Shown here: piece after piece, positions 4,991-5,282 of the stretch
How the letters are laid out: the number at the start of each line of letters is the position of its first letter
Position numbering within the stretch: position 1 is the stretch's first letter
NCBI GenBank assembly: GCA_023231445.1
Contig: JALNVF010000180.1
Span: 1-5,282, forward strand
Direction of reading: 5' to 3'
Source of the DNA: Treponema sp.
Lineage (GTDB): Bacteria > Spirochaetota > Spirochaetia > Treponematales > Treponemataceae
Length of the DNA: 5,282 nucleotides
Notes under the pieces: generated by a model
Seen by the model: only the letters and a program-made list of their open reading frames with translations
Database searches by the model: none
What the model was told of the DNA's origin: nothing
Program-made: the position numbers and the translations under genes

Positions 4991-5172
4991 AATAAAAACC
5001 TCCACAGGTATTCTGAAACTTTTTCACACGATTATCAAGATGAAGCCCCGCTCCACGCCCCTTTCATTAACACGGACAGGTTGCGTCTTCCAATAACGAT
5101 ACCGGCTCTGATAATCAGTATGTTTCTAACTTATCTGCTTTCCAAGATAGGTTTCAATGCCAGGGCAAACGC

Positions 5173-5181
5173 ATTATAACA
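5173..5181 (-). promoter_or_regulatory. Possible extended -10 promoter of the osmC operon
   Basis: On the minus strand TGTTATAAT is a perfect extended -10 element. No good -35 stands at 16-18 bp. Transcription would start near 5166 and leave a leader of about 175 nt before osmC, in which I see no known riboswitch, only an 11-bp palindrome CTGATAATCAG (5108-5118). Weaker alternatives nearer the gene include TTGGAA-N17-CATACT on the minus strand around 5120-5150. Confidence 0.4.
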
Positions 5182-5281
5182 TTTGCAGCATAGTTTTTAA
5201 GTAATCGTCATCACACATACAGGTGATCTGTTTTTTGTGAAGAGAAAAGTTTGGTTTGCCGGTCGGGTTAGGAGCGATCTT
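5174..5281 (-). CDS. Possible C-terminal end of an unidentified protein (cut by window edge)
   Basis: A minus-strand frame is open from the right edge for 35 codons to a TAA at 5174-5176. It begins KIAPNPTGKPNFSLHKK and ends in an acidic, then helical, tail (MCDDDYLKTMLQML). I do not recognise it. The composition looks protein-like, and the stop falls in the putative osmC promoter, a normal spacing for a gene upstream of osmC. Another minus-strand frame is also open for 27 codons here, and a plus-strand frame from a GTG at 5237 is open to the edge, so chance is a real alternative. Confidence 0.25.
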   Translation of the reverse strand, partial: KIAPNPTGKPNFSLHKKQITCMCDDDYLKTMLQML

Positions 5282-5282
5282 A

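Noticed and set aside
4991..5005. GTG start giving OsmC five additional residues
   Set aside because: The GGAGG ribosome site is inside this extension, and the ATG start gives the usual 143-aa length.
5124..5130. TTCTAAC as an integron core site on the right side
   Set aside because: It does not fit RYYYAAC at the first position, and no GTTRRRY partner or cassette structure is nearby.
1..5282. CRISPR array, rRNA, tRNA or insertion sequence ends
   Set aside because: No regularly spaced repeats, no cloverleaf or rRNA-like stretches, and no transposase motif with flanking inverted repeats were found on either strand.

Overview
The window looks like the border between a decayed chromosomal integron (left 0.9 kb) and an ordinary chromosomal backbone (the rest). 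The backbone genes are moderately GC-rich (two 60-base lines I counted in the sulfhydrylase gene are 53% and 58% GC), the left-hand effector gene is about 37% GC by hand count, and intergenic DNA is AT-rich. An integrase remnant lying in the same orientation as its cassette side is the arrangement known from Treponema integrons. A Treponema-like spirochaete is therefore my best guess; a Firmicute cannot be excluded from sequence alone.

Left region (1-861, all minus strand). Reading the minus strand from 861 down, there is (i) the C-terminal remnant of an integron-type tyrosine recombinase, with the HxxR box and active-site tyrosine still readable but the last histidine replaced and most of the protein missing; (ii) about 250 bp of AT-rich non-coding DNA with a 19-bp palindrome, two copies of CCCTTCGGG and a GTTAGAT heptamer matching the integron core-site consensus GTTRRRY; (iii) the first 91 codons of a TIR-like effector of the CAP12/Pycsar family (anti-phage immunity), cut by the window edge. 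This reads as a co-oriented ('reverse-integrase') integron whose first cassette is a phage-defence gene and whose own integrase has died. The ORF at the left edge has no stop in the window and is easily missed.

Middle region (911-2838, minus strand). A tight three-gene operon encodes an ABC ATPase, a six-helix ABC-2 type permease and a YtrA-subfamily GntR repressor. The first pair overlaps by 4 bp and the second pair is 1 bp apart. A perfect 33-bp palindrome (15-bp arms) overlies the -10 region of the operon promoter and is the obvious operator for the GntR product.

Right region. A textbook promoter (TTGACA-N17-TATATT) drives O-acetylhomoserine sulfhydrylase (plus strand, 2994-4274). Convergent to it is a two-gene minus-strand operon: osmC (organic-peroxide reductase) followed by a small six-cysteine zinc-ribbon/rubredoxin-like protein. 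That operon ends in a strong rho-independent terminator whose U-tract reaches the stop codon of the sulfhydrylase gene. The right edge may hold the tail of one more minus-strand gene. Sulfur assimilation, peroxide detoxification and a small metal-binding protein side by side suggest a sulfur/redox neighbourhood, but this link is inferred from proximity only.
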